64,000 bases of DNA from Bacteroidales bacterium (lineage in GTDB: Bacteria; Bacteroidota; Bacteroidia; Bacteroidales; Muribaculaceae). This document shows positions 35,734-43,447 of the stretch, piece after piece. The DNA lies in NCBI GenBank assembly GCA_900766975.1, contig CAAFXO010000001.1:3467-67466 (forward strand), read 5' to 3'. Numbering within the stretch: position 1 is the first letter of the stretch; the number at the start of each line of letters is the position of its first letter. The translations under genes were made by a program, and so were the position numbers. The notes below the pieces were generated by a model. It was not told the origin of the DNA and searched no databases. It saw only the letters and a list, made by a program, of their open reading frames with translations.

Positions 35734-36516
35734 TCAGCTGCGACTCAGCTCTTCTTTAAAGAAGGACTGTATCACCGACCTGAACCCGACCGGATTGTCC
35801 AAAAAACTATAATGACCCGCATCCTCAAACACTACCAAACCGGCATCCGGGATATGCTTCTCCATATACTTGCCATCCGATAGAGGTGTGGCTGTGTCTT
35901 TCGCACCCCATATCAGTAGGGTAGAGGCTTTAATCTCCGGCATCACATGCTTCAAGTCTTGATTGATACATTTGCTCATCACAGCTCGCATCTTCGGCGT
36001 AGATGTGCGATAATCTGCACTCCCCGCTTTGCCTCGCCACCGGTCGATCAGCTCCCCGCCCCGCTTCTTTCCCATCAGTAGCGGAAGCAGACGCTTTGCT
36101 GTCTTAAAACTATACACCTTTATATAGTAGCGGAGACTCCGACGAGGCTTGATCCCGGCACCATCCACCAGCACCATCTTCCGAACATCATTCCGCGATG
36201 CCATAAGCAAACCGATCCGACCACCAAACGAGTGTCCTATCAAGATCGGCGAGGCGATACCCTGATTGGCGCAAAATTGCTCCACCAAGTCGGTATACTC
36301 ATCGACGCCCCACACACTCGGCGGTTCGTCGCTATTCCCGTGTCCCGGCAAATCCAGGTTATACACCCGCATGCCACGCTCTAATATGGCGGCTATGCTC
36401 CGCACGGTCGTATGGTTACAGCCCCATCCATGCATCAGCACTACCGCCGATCCATCCTCCGGACCGGTCACATCATAATGCAACCGTACTCCTCTTATCT
36501 CAATATCCAGTTCCAT
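35734..36516 (-). CDS. Alpha/beta-fold hydrolase
   Basis: 260 aa from ATG 36516 (an ATG at 36558 would add 14 unconserved residues). It shows the oxyanion segment LMHGWGCNHTT, NLDLPGHGNSDEP, the nucleophile elbow GHSFGG, an acid residue region (WGAKDTATP) and the catalytic His in EDAGHYSF. No signal peptide. This is a broad family (esterases, lactonases), so the substrate is not assignable. Co-directional with and 42 nt upstream of the membrane Mur ligase, which hints at a shared envelope-related pathway. Confidence 0.85.
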   Translation of the reverse strand: MELDIEIRGVRLHYDVTGPEDGSAVVLMHGWGCNHTTVRSIAAILERGMRVYNLDLPGHGNSDEPPSVWGVDEYTDLVEQFCANQGIASPILIGHSFGGRIGLLMASRNDVRKMVLVDGAGIKPRRSLRYYIKVYSFKTAKRLLPLLMGKKRGGELIDRWRGKAGSADYRTSTPKMRAVMSKCINQDLKHVMPEIKASTLLIWGAKDTATPLSDGKYMEKHIPDAGLVVFEDAGHYSFLDNPVGFRSVIQSFFKEELSRS

Positions 36517-36683
36517 ACAATATTCAAAAATAAAACTCTCCCCAATCCCCGTAGCCAATCCCGGTCACATAAGCCCGGAATCCCCGGCTTTGAGCCTTCG
36601 AATCCTCATCCCAATGACTCCAACTTACAAAATTACAAATTTTATCCCGATATCCCAATATTTTTCACCCCATATTTCATACC

Positions 36684-36900
36684 ACCCGGCCTTCGCCCCA
36701 TACGCCCGGCCTTGGCCCCTTACACCCGGCCCCTTCGCTCCATACGCCCGGCCTTCGCCCCATACGCCCAGCCCCTTGGCCCCTTACGCCCGGCCTTGGC
36801 CTCTTACGCCCGGCCCCTTCGCTCCTTACGCCCGGTCTTCGCCCCTTACGCCCGGCCTTCGCTCCTTACGCCCGGCCTTCGCTCCTTACGCCCGGTCCCT
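36684..36900. repeat. Array of ten or so ~20-bp GC-rich imperfect repeats
   Basis: Units such as CGGCCTTCGCTCCTTACGCC, 20-22 bp, vary mainly at a few positions (TTCGCC/TTGGCC; CATACGCC/CTTACGCC). They fill the gap between the hydrolase and glycosyltransferase genes. There are no spacers, so it is not a CRISPR. Confidence 0.9.
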
Positions 36901-36965
36901 TCGTCGGCTTGGTTCTGTGAGAGAGCTTTAGCTCTCCTTTTAAAAAGCGGGCGCCAGCCCGCTGC
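36897..36965. repeat. Dispersed double-hairpin repeat (TTCGTCGGCTTGGTTCTG family)
   Basis: CCCTTCGTCGGCTTGGTTCT..., hairpin GAGAGC-TTTA-GCTCTC, then hairpin GCGGGC-GCCA-GCCCGC and GCATTCCT. Other copies: 38550-38734 (three in tandem), 23148-23190, 40558-40620 and 41950-41990, in varying decay. Confidence 0.8.
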
Positions 36966-37020
36966 ATTCCTAATTCCTAATTCCTAATTCCTAATTCCTA
37001 ATTCCTAATTCCTAATTCCT
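36966..37020 (-). repeat. 7-bp tandem repeat (CCTAATT)n over the end of the glycosyltransferase gene
   Basis: About eight copies of the heptamer. The last residues of the glycosyltransferase (LGIRN) and its TAG stop are encoded by the repeat. Arrays of the same unit occur at 38735-38775 and 61504-61545. Confidence 0.93.
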
Positions 37021-38260
37021 CAATAAGCGCTGCCCATTTCTGCGAGATTACTCCCATCCGATATTCTCGCTGAAGTTTCTCGTATGCTCGCCATCCAAGT
37101 TCGTGCACCCTCGACTCGTCTCCCCAGAGCTCGACAATAGCCTCTTCCAAGGAGTCAACATTCGATGGCTCAAACAAAATTCCAATACTTTCTTGACCAG
37201 CCCCAATTATCTCCACAAATCCCCCATGAGCCGGCCCGATCATCGGTTTGCCATATTCTGCCACTTCAAGGATGGTCATCGGAAAGCCTTCATACCATCG
37301 ACTCGCCATTACAAAGAATTTTGAATTTTTATAAAATTCTGCCAACGATTCCCCCGACAAAAAACCGACCATCTCCACGTTGTCCGGAAGTGCCTCCACA
37401 AGCTCCGGCTCGCGCACCGACCCCGCAAATTTAAAACGTATCTCCGGATGCCGACGTGCCACTTCGACGATCATATCCACCCCTTTCTCCCGACTGATCC
37501 GCCCACTATATGCCACATATCTCCCACAGCTCTCTCCCCCTGTTTCTCCTATTTCAGACCTACTGTTCTCGGCGATTCCATCGCCGAGCCCTTCGGTCTG
37601 CTGTTTGTCTTTTGGTGTTGCTGCCTCTATGCTCTCTTTCTCGATCTTCGTCTCAATCGTGTTCGGAATCACTACTATCTTCTCGGCCGGATAACCATAA
37701 CTGATCAGCTTCTGACGCTGAAAGTCGGTGATGCAGGCAAATCGATCCACACAGCTCAGATAGTCCTTGCGCCAGCGTGACGCCATATTCCGTAGCGCAT
37801 ATCCTATCGATTTCAGCATCGAGTGCTCGCAGTTATAGCGCACACATCCCCACTCATTGTGCCTCTCCCGACACATTTCGCAGGGTGCATTATCTCGCAT
37901 AAATAGCCCCGTCGGACACATCAACCGAAAGTTGTGGATCGTCATAACCACCGGTATGCCTCGTCGCTTACATTCCCACAAGGCCGCCGGAGATATGAAG
38001 GGGTAGAGGTTGTGTACATTCACCACGTCAGGACGCTCCCGATCCAAGATCCGCCCCATCTCTTTTACCCCCGACCGGGAATAGATGCCCGACGCAAAAC
38101 CGGCGATCTTCCCGCGAAGACTCTCGCGTGACCCGGCTGTGGTGCGACGATACTCCGCCACATCATAACCCAAGTCACCATACATCCGAACCATGCGGTC
38201 CACCACCGCCTCTTCTCCGGAATACTTCCCATACTCATTATGTACGATCAATACCTTCAT
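36998..38260 (-). CDS. Glycosyltransferase family 4-like protein
   Basis: 420-aa GT-B glycosyltransferase with N-terminal domain from VLIVHNEYGKYSGEE and C-terminal GT1 domain (YVAYSGRISREKGVDMIVEVA, ASRWYEGFPMTILEVAEYGKP with the EGFP/E motif). A Cys-rich stretch (CEMCRERHNEWGCVRYNC) is seen in one GT4 subgroup. The interdomain linker, about residues 212-245, coincides with a dispersed palindromic repeat (37559-37591) plus a GTCTTTTGGTG word. The C-terminus and stop lie in a heptamer array. Likely adds a sugar to a capsule or surface glycan; donor and acceptor unknown. It is isolated from other polysaccharide genes. Confidence 0.88.
   Translation of the reverse strand: MKVLIVHNEYGKYSGEEAVVDRMVRMYGDLGYDVAEYRRTTAGSRESLRGKIAGFASGIYSRSGVKEMGRILDRERPDVVNVHNLYPFISPAALWECKRRGIPVVMTIHNFRLMCPTGLFMRDNAPCEMCRERHNEWGCVRYNCEHSMLKSIGYALRNMASRWRKDYLSCVDRFACITDFQRQKLISYGYPAEKIVVIPNTIETKIEKESIEAATPKDKQQTEGLGDGIAENSRSEIGETGGESCGRYVAYSGRISREKGVDMIVEVARRHPEIRFKFAGSVREPELVEALPDNVEMVGFLSGESLAEFYKNSKFFVMASRWYEGFPMTILEVAEYGKPMIGPAHGGFVEIIGAGQESIGILFEPSNVDSLEEAIVELWGDESRVHELGWRAYEKLQREYRMGVISQKWAALIEELGIRN
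37559..37591. repeat. Short palindromic repeat (REP-like), inside a coding frame
   Basis: Same 33-nt unit as 14894-14926. The hairpin is CTCGGCGAT-TCC-ATCGCCGAG, one base pair swapped C-G to G-C relative to the intergenic copy. It reads in frame through the glycosyltransferase linker. Confidence 0.8.
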
Positions 38261-38280
38261 CCGATAAATTCATATTTATA

Positions 38281-38425
38281 TATAAAGAAAGCCCCAACGA
38301 GAGCCTGATAGCTCCCCATACGAGACCCATCAAGTGACCCAACGAGAGCCCAACAAGCTCCCAACCGAGCCCCAACGAGCCTCATCCCGAGCCCCATCCC
38401 GAGCCCATTCCCATTCCATCCGCTA
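38281..38425. other. Repetitive leader upstream of the glycosyltransferase
   Basis: Degenerate reiterations of CCAACGAGAGCC/ATCCCGAGCCC with no coding frame I can support. Confidence 0.5.
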
Positions 38426-38463
38426 AGTTACAATTTTTTTGCCGATTATCCAACCCTCCTCCC

Positions 38464-38550
38464 ACGTTTACCCCTCCATCTCCCCGTTTACCCCTGTCGC
38501 TCCCCGTTTACCCCTCTCAGCTCCCCGTTTACCCCTCCCGTTTACTCCCC
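38464..38550. repeat. ~20-bp tandem repeat (CCCCGTTTACCCCTC type)
   Basis: Five imperfect copies of CCGTTTACCCCTnnnnnCTC joined directly to the three double-hairpin copies at 38550-38734. Confidence 0.85.
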
Positions 38551-38734
38551 CTTCGTCGGCTTGGTTCTGTGTGAGAGCTTTAGCTCTCCTTTTTACTGTC
38601 ACCTCCCCCCTTCGTCGGCTTGTTTCTGTGTGAGAGCTTTAGCTCTCCTTTTTACTGTCTCCTCCCCCTTCGTCGGCTTGTTTCTGTGTGAGAACTTTAG
38701 CTCTCCTTTTAAAAAGCGGGCGCCAGCCCGCTGC
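38550..38734. repeat. Three tandem copies of the double-hairpin dispersed repeat
   Basis: Copies begin near 38550, 38609 and 38667. Each has CTTCGTCGGCTTGKTTCTGT and the GAGAGCTTTAGCTCTC hairpin. Only the last keeps the GCGGGCGCCAGCCCGC hairpin, as at 36942-36963. Confidence 0.88.
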
Positions 38735-38775
38735 ATTCCTAATTCCTAATTCCTAATTCCTAATTCCTAATTCCT
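38735..38775. repeat. 7-bp tandem repeat (CCTAATT)n, second array
   Basis: About six copies, placed after the same double-hairpin unit as at 36966, so the two repeat types form a composite. Confidence 0.9.
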
Positions 38776-38843
38776 ATCTCCTTTCTCCTATTTCATAATT
38801 GATATCATCTTTTTTTTGCGTATTTCGGAAAGTTTTTATAATT

Positions 38844-39043
38844 TAGAGCGCGTTCCTTAAATTTTTGGGGCCGTAGGGGTAACTTCAACGTTCCATAGAT
38901 TTTAGGAATTGCAAATTGAATTTAACATTTCGTTAACATTATTCTATAAAAAAGTTAAAATGGTAACAAAGTGAGCAATGGATACCGGTAATTTTAGTTA
39001 CCTTTGTCCTACGACCCCAAAAATTTTATGGAACGCGCTCTTA
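38844..39043. mobile_element. Palindromic MITE-like element, variant interior
   Basis: Left end TAGAGCGCGTTCCTTAAATT ... GGGGCCGTAGGGGTAAC, right end the inverted match (...CCCCAAAAATTTTATGGAAC, GCGCTCTTA). The ~115-bp interior is AT-rich and unrelated to the interior of the 40337 copy. TACCTTTG (38999-39006), a promoter -7 look-alike, lies just inside the right end and 60 nt before the GNAT gene. No transposase. Confidence 0.75.
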
Positions 39044-39067
39044 GTCTTTGTAAGTTATTTTATTCCT

Positions 39068-40339
39068 ATGAATCCTACTGATCTGAAACGAAAACTCGCC
39101 TCTCTCTGGAAGAATACTTTCCACGATTCCGATGAGTTTATCTCATTGCTGTTCGATAATTATTTCAACCCTGAGCTGGCTGAATACGAGGAGGTTAATG
39201 GCGATGTTGTCTCCGGACTCATCGGCATCCCTTATAATTTCGGTAACGCCGAGTCCCACATCAAAGGCCTTTACCTTTGCGGCCTCGCCACCTCGCCTCA
39301 ATTCCGATCAAGAGGTATCATGACCAAACTACTCTCTCGTATCAATGAGAAGGCCGCTTCTCTCGGGTTTGCTTTTACTTTCCTGATCCCCGCTGATGAG
39401 GATCTCCGCAAGTTTTACTATGATCGGGATTATGTTAATGCATTCTATCGCGTTGTCGATAATTATACATCTTTGCATGATTTTAATCTCGATTTCGAGT
39501 CGGCGTTATTCGATAATAAGGAGAAGGTGGCTGCCCTCAAACGTAAGTATTTTGCCACTCTTTCCACATCTCGACTCACTCCCGGAAGTTGTGACTCCGA
39601 TTCCGTCGAGGGTATCAAAGCTATGATCCGTGCCATCGAAGATCAGCAAGGTGACCTCCAGATCATACATGCTGATAAGGATATAGATATTATTATTCAC
39701 GACTGCCTGATCTCCGGCGGCGAGATCCATTACGTCACCAATTCTTCCGGCACGGTTACAGCCGCAGCTTTCGCCTCGGTGTCGGATGCTGTCGTCAGCA
39801 TCCACAAGCTCTTCGCCACCGATGTCGCCAGCAAGTATAAGGTGCTCGATGCCGTTAAGAAAAATTGGCCCGACTATGCCATCCGACATTTTATCCCCTC
39901 GATCGAGATGGATCAAAAGACTCTCTGGGCTCGTACCTACGGCGCTTTCAAAAATGAACCACAGCAGTCGGGTAGTGCCTCCTCCATCAGTGAGTGTGTC
40001 TATTCTCTCGCCGCTCACGCCAAAGTCTATGGTATGGCACGAATTCTCGATCTTTATGAGATTTTAAAATTTCAAGCCAACCTTAGGTCTGATCTAAAAT
40101 ATTCGATTCTCGTGAAATCGTCGGATGTCTACACTTTCGACCAAATTTCCACCCACGATGGGGTAGTGAAGGTCAAAAAGATCCCCGTCGACTCCGTTTC
40201 CCTCGATCAGTCACTCGGCGTTATGCCTAAACGAGACATCTGTCAGATCCTATTCCGTCGTCGAGACACCGACAACATGATAACCGAAGCCTTCGGCATC
40301 CCCTCTATCAACGGATCCATCTCCCTAATGTTAGACTAA
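39068..40339 (+). CDS. GNAT-family N-acetyltransferase (Eis-like layout)
   Basis: 423 aa from ATG 39068 (the frame extends upstream only into the repeat element). The first ~150 residues are a GNAT domain: LYLCGLATSPQFRSRGIMTKLL carries the acetyl-CoA loop (R-S-R-G-I-M). A second GNAT-like half (VTAAAFASVSDAVVSIHKLFA) and a C-terminal sterol-carrier-like region complete an Eis-like arrangement. Acceptor unknown. The gene is bracketed by two palindromic elements, and its TAA stop overlaps the left end of the downstream one. Confidence 0.82.
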   Translation: MNPTDLKRKLASLWKNTFHDSDEFISLLFDNYFNPELAEYEEVNGDVVSGLIGIPYNFGNAESHIKGLYLCGLATSPQFRSRGIMTKLLSRINEKAASLGFAFTFLIPADEDLRKFYYDRDYVNAFYRVVDNYTSLHDFNLDFESALFDNKEKVAALKRKYFATLSTSRLTPGSCDSDSVEGIKAMIRAIEDQQGDLQIIHADKDIDIIIHDCLISGGEIHYVTNSSGTVTAAAFASVSDAVVSIHKLFATDVASKYKVLDAVKKNWPDYAIRHFIPSIEMDQKTLWARTYGAFKNEPQQSGSASSISECVYSLAAHAKVYGMARILDLYEILKFQANLRSDLKYSILVKSSDVYTFDQISTHDGVVKVKKIPVDSVSLDQSLGVMPKRDICQILFRRRDTDNMITEAFGIPSINGSISLMLD

Positions 40340-40504
40340 GAGCGCGTTCCTTAAATTTTTGGGGCCGTAGGGGTCGTAGTCTTGAGTCGATTTTGATTAC
40401 TTGCTGAAAGGAGCATACTCCTGTATGTGACTGAAAGCAAGTGATCAAAAGCGGCCAAGGATACGACCCCTACGGCCCCAAAAATTTTAAGGAACGCGCT
40501 CTAA
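40337..40504. mobile_element. Palindromic MITE-like element, complete copy
   Basis: 168 bp. Terminal inverted repeats of about 40 bp (GAGCGCGTTCCTTAAATTTT... GGGGCCGTAGGGGTCGTA) differ by one indel. The interior is also self-complementary (TTTTGATTACTTGCT with AGCAAGTGATCAAAA), so the whole unit can fold as one long hairpin. No ORF. It starts on the TAA stop of the GNAT gene. Confidence 0.85.
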
Positions 40505-40527
40505 GCTTCTCCCTCCTGCCGCATTGT

Positions 40528-40557
40528 CCCACCGATTTTATCGGTGGGTCTTTTTTT
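40528..40557 (+). terminator. Intrinsic terminator after the GNAT gene/element
   Basis: CCCACCGAT-TTT-ATCGGTGGG (9 bp) followed by TCTTTTTTT. Confidence 0.85.
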
Positions 40558-40673
40558 GCGTAGCTTGGTTCTGTGTGAGAGCTTCAGCTCTCCCTGAAAT
40601 GCCGGCAAAGCCCGCTTTTTTTCTATTTCTCACTCGTTTTTGACCCTTTTCTGTATGGGGCTATCTCTCTATA

Positions 40674-40901
40674 TTATCGATAGTTACCCCTCTTTGAGGT
40701 CGTTTTTAACGCCCTGACGTTTCGACAGATCTCTCCTTTCGATAAATTATACGCAAATATCATACCCTCCACCGATATTTTCTTGTCGCCGGGTTTTTGT
40801 CTCTCAAGGTAGGGGAGTGCTCCATCTATGCCTCGATTTGTTAATTTTGCAAATTGGTCAAATTGGGACATTTTGTTTTTACTGCATCTCCCTCTTTTCA
40901 C
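40674..40901 (-). CDS. Possible small hypothetical protein, doubtful
   Basis: A 75-codon minus-strand frame; a more natural start is the ATG at 40871 (MSQFDQFAKLTNRGIDG). The composition is protein-like and mixed, ending in a basic tail (SKRGNYR), but no domain, promoter or ribosome site was recognised. It could be a decayed fragment. Confidence 0.25.
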   Translation of the reverse strand: MKRGRCSKNKMSQFDQFAKLTNRGIDGALPYLERQKPGDKKISVEGMIFAYNLSKGEICRNVRALKTTSKRGNYR

Positions 40902-41337
40902 CTGTTTGCATTTTCAAATGTGCAATTACAAATTATTTTACCTGTTTACATTTACCGATTACATTTACGATTTAATTCTGCAAACAGCGAACCCCTCTAC
41001 AGCGTTGCAAATTGTAAATTCAGAATTACAAATTAACAATTATACGCTGTTTGAAATTGCAAAATTTAGTCGTTAACATTTATTCACACGTTGCTTATAT
41101 AACTGAAAATGAATGATATACACTAAAACATTAAAGTGCTTTTTAAGAAAATGTCATATTTTATACCCGGCTGATATGCGTCGATTCGGGTGTGTAGCTC
41201 TACTATATCTATATAAGGAAGTTAGTGTAATTCTCTTATATATTCCTTTAAGGATTTTATTTCAGGATTGAAAACAGATGTGATCTCTCGATTTTATCCT
41301 TTTCTATTTGCAATTATTTCTTTTTGTGAATATACAT
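40902..41337. other. AT-rich intergenic region before the XRE regulator
   Basis: About 430 bp, markedly richer in A+T than its surroundings, with reiterated words of the AATTACAAATTA type. No gene is supported. Confidence 0.5.
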
Positions 41338-41368
41338 TTGTAATTTACAAATTAAAATGTTATCTTTG
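41338..41368 (+). promoter_or_regulatory. Bacteroidetes-type promoter of the XRE regulator
   Basis: TTG (41338-41340), 20-nt spacer, TATCTTTG (41361-41368); leader of about 25 nt. Confidence 0.82.
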
Positions 41369-41398
41369 TAATCGCAATTACAAACCTAAATTTTGCTT

Positions 41399-41914
41399 AT
41401 GGATGTCGATAATGTAGCAATTCGTCTAAAAGGGTTCATCGAGTCTCGGGGCTTGACCCACTCGCAGTTTGCCGACAAGTGCTCTATCCCCCGCCCTACT
41501 CTCTCGCAGCTGATGAGTGGGCGAAATAAGAAGGTGAGCGACTTGGTGGTCGGCCAGATCCACAAGGCCTTCCCTGAGCTCTCGGTGCTCTGGCTTCTCT
41601 TCGGCGAGGGTGACATGATCGATGATGTCTCGTCATCGACGCCGACTGTCGGCGAAAAGTCTCTTTTTGACGACGAGATTCCGGAATTGTCGGGTGTCTC
41701 CTCGTTAAATACATCTCGTTCGAACGTCAACGCCTTAGATACCCCCTCTTCGGCTATTCAAAATGCTGATTACAAACGAGTTGATTACGAATTGAAAATA
41801 TCCGAATTACAAAAGCAAATAGATAAATTACGCGCTAATCCGCGTAAAGTTTCTCATATCACCGTCTATTATGACGATTCTACCTTCGAAACCTTCTATC
41901 CTCAGACCAGATAG
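41399..41914 (+). CDS. XRE-type helix-turn-helix regulator with C-terminal coiled coil
   Basis: 171 aa from ATG 41399. The N-terminal HTH is RLKGFIESRGLTHSQFADKC with recognition helix IPRPTLSQLMSG. A Ser/Thr-rich linker follows, then a short heptad segment (DYELKISELQKQIDKLRA) and a C-terminal VSHITVYYDDSTFETF. This layout is common in a Bacteroidales family of small DNA-binding proteins. Its regulon is unknown and no operator was recognised. A consensus promoter lies immediately upstream. Confidence 0.85.
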   Translation: MDVDNVAIRLKGFIESRGLTHSQFADKCSIPRPTLSQLMSGRNKKVSDLVVGQIHKAFPELSVLWLLFGEGDMIDDVSSSTPTVGEKSLFDDEIPELSGVSSLNTSRSNVNALDTPSSAIQNADYKRVDYELKISELQKQIDKLRANPRKVSHITVYYDDSTFETFYPQTR

Positions 41915-42102
41915 GAGGATGTCTGAAATTTTTTCTCTCTCTTCCTCTTGTCGTCAGCTTAGTTCTTGAGTGAGTGCTTTAGATCTCACCTTCGCTGATG
42001 CCGGATTCGTTTCTTTCGGTTTCTGCTGAATCACTCTTGATGTCGACATAAATTATTTTGTTCTTTTTGGTGCTTTTCGTAATTTTTAAATCATCATATA
42101 TC

Positions 42103-43350
42103 ATGTTTAAAAATTCATTTATAAGTAAATTCTTTTCAAATTTTACAAATGTTATAATAGTATCATTATTTGTGATATTATTCTGCAATCCTGATGCTGC
42201 CGCACAGGAGGCTATTCGTCCCGCTCCGGATGATTTTGCATCGCCGGTGGTCGACCAATCCACCGGTTCGGCCACTTTCTCCCTGCTTGCTCCCAACGCA
42301 TCTTCCGTTTCTCTCGTTGGCAATATCTTACGCAATCAGTTTGCCCTCGATTCTCTCGGGAATAAAGTGCATATTAATGAGTTAAAAATGAATAATAATG
42401 AGGGGCTCTGGAGCGTTACGATACCCTCTCTCGTGCCCGATATTTATTGCTATAAGTTTGTAGTCGATGGCGTTGAGACCCTCGATCCTCACAATTCTTA
42501 CACTATACGAGATGTGAAGTCGGTGTCGAGTGTCTGCTACGTCCCCGGTGAAATCTCTGACCTCTATGAGACTAAATCCGTGGCTCACGGCACTCTCAGA
42601 TATATGTGGTATCATTCCAAGTTCCGCGACACGGACCGCCGCCTGATGGTCTATACCCCTGCCGGCTACGAATCCTCCGATCGCTCTTATCCTGTTCTCT
42701 ATCTCCTCCATGGCATGGGTGGCGATGAAACCGCCTGGGTCTCTCAAGGTCATGCCGACAGAATCTTGGACAACCTGATTGCAGCCGGCAAGGCGAAGGA
42801 GATGATCGTTGTTACTCCTAATGGCAATATGTCACGAGATGCTGCTCCGGGTGACGATATCCTTGGCTACAGCTCCCAACCGGAGTTTAACCTCCCCAAT
42901 ACTATGGATGGGGTGTATGAGGAATATTTCCGCGAGATTATTGATTTCGTAGATGGTAATTTCCGCACCATTCCGACACGCGAGGGGCGTGCCATCGCCG
43001 GACTGTCGATGGGTGGGTTTCATTCGATGATGATCTCGATCAATTACCCCGATCTCTTCGGGGCTGTGGGCATGTTCTCTCCCGCCGTTATGCCGAAGGA
43101 ATCCGTCAAGATTCTCCCCGATGTATATATCGCGCATTTCGAGAAAATCAAGGCGCTAAGCGATCGCGGTCTGAAACCTTTTGTGATGATGATTGGACGC
43201 GAGGATTTCCTCTATAACTCCAATACCGATTTCCGTGCTAAGTTAGACACTATGGGCATCCCCTATACCTATATAGAGTCGGATGGCGGTCACGAATGGA
43301 GCAACTGGCGTCGCTATCTCACCGACTTCCTCCCTCTCCTCTTCAAGTAA
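42103..43350 (+). CDS. Exported carbohydrate esterase family 1-like esterase with N-terminal E-set (CBM48-like) domain
   Basis: 415 aa with a signal peptide (VIIVSLFVILFCNPDAAAQ). Residues ~30-125 form an immunoglobulin-like E-set domain (SATFSLLAPNASSVSLVG ... YKFVVDGVETLDP). The rest is an esterase-D/CE1 hydrolase: VLYLLHGMGGDETAW, nucleophile GLSMGG (Ser ~302), GREDF, and catalytic His in SDGGHEWSNW (~397). Such enzymes remove feruloyl or acetyl groups from plant xylan side chains, or act on other esters. No SusC/D or glycoside hydrolase genes are adjacent, so the substrate is open. The convergent terminator at 43373 follows. Confidence 0.88.
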   Translation: MFKNSFISKFFSNFTNVIIVSLFVILFCNPDAAAQEAIRPAPDDFASPVVDQSTGSATFSLLAPNASSVSLVGNILRNQFALDSLGNKVHINELKMNNNEGLWSVTIPSLVPDIYCYKFVVDGVETLDPHNSYTIRDVKSVSSVCYVPGEISDLYETKSVAHGTLRYMWYHSKFRDTDRRLMVYTPAGYESSDRSYPVLYLLHGMGGDETAWVSQGHADRILDNLIAAGKAKEMIVVTPNGNMSRDAAPGDDILGYSSQPEFNLPNTMDGVYEEYFREIIDFVDGNFRTIPTREGRAIAGLSMGGFHSMMISINYPDLFGAVGMFSPAVMPKESVKILPDVYIAHFEKIKALSDRGLKPFVMMIGREDFLYNSNTDFRAKLDTMGIPYTYIESDGGHEWSNWRRYLTDFLPLLFK

Positions 43351-43372
43351 TTTATCCTTTACCTGTTCAAAT

Positions 43373-43401
43373 AAAAAAGGAGGCTGTTGCCTCCTTTTTT
43401 T
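43373..43401. terminator. Bidirectional terminator between the CE1 esterase and rarA
   Basis: AAAAAAGGAGGC-TGTT-GCCTCCTTTTTT, a perfect 12-bp stem with A/T flanks on both strands. Confidence 0.9.
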
Positions 43402-43447
43402 ATGAATCTTCCCTCCTCTGGTCCATTGTTATCATCTTTTTTACCTT

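Noticed and set aside
36684..36900. Regular repeats suggesting a CRISPR array
   Set aside because: Units are contiguous with no unique spacers, and no cas genes are present.
36412..36987. Long plus-strand frames across the GC-rich array (APYARP-type repeats)
   Set aside because: They only translate the DNA repeat and partly overlap the hydrolase gene antisense; repeats of 20-22 bp do not keep one frame by selection here.
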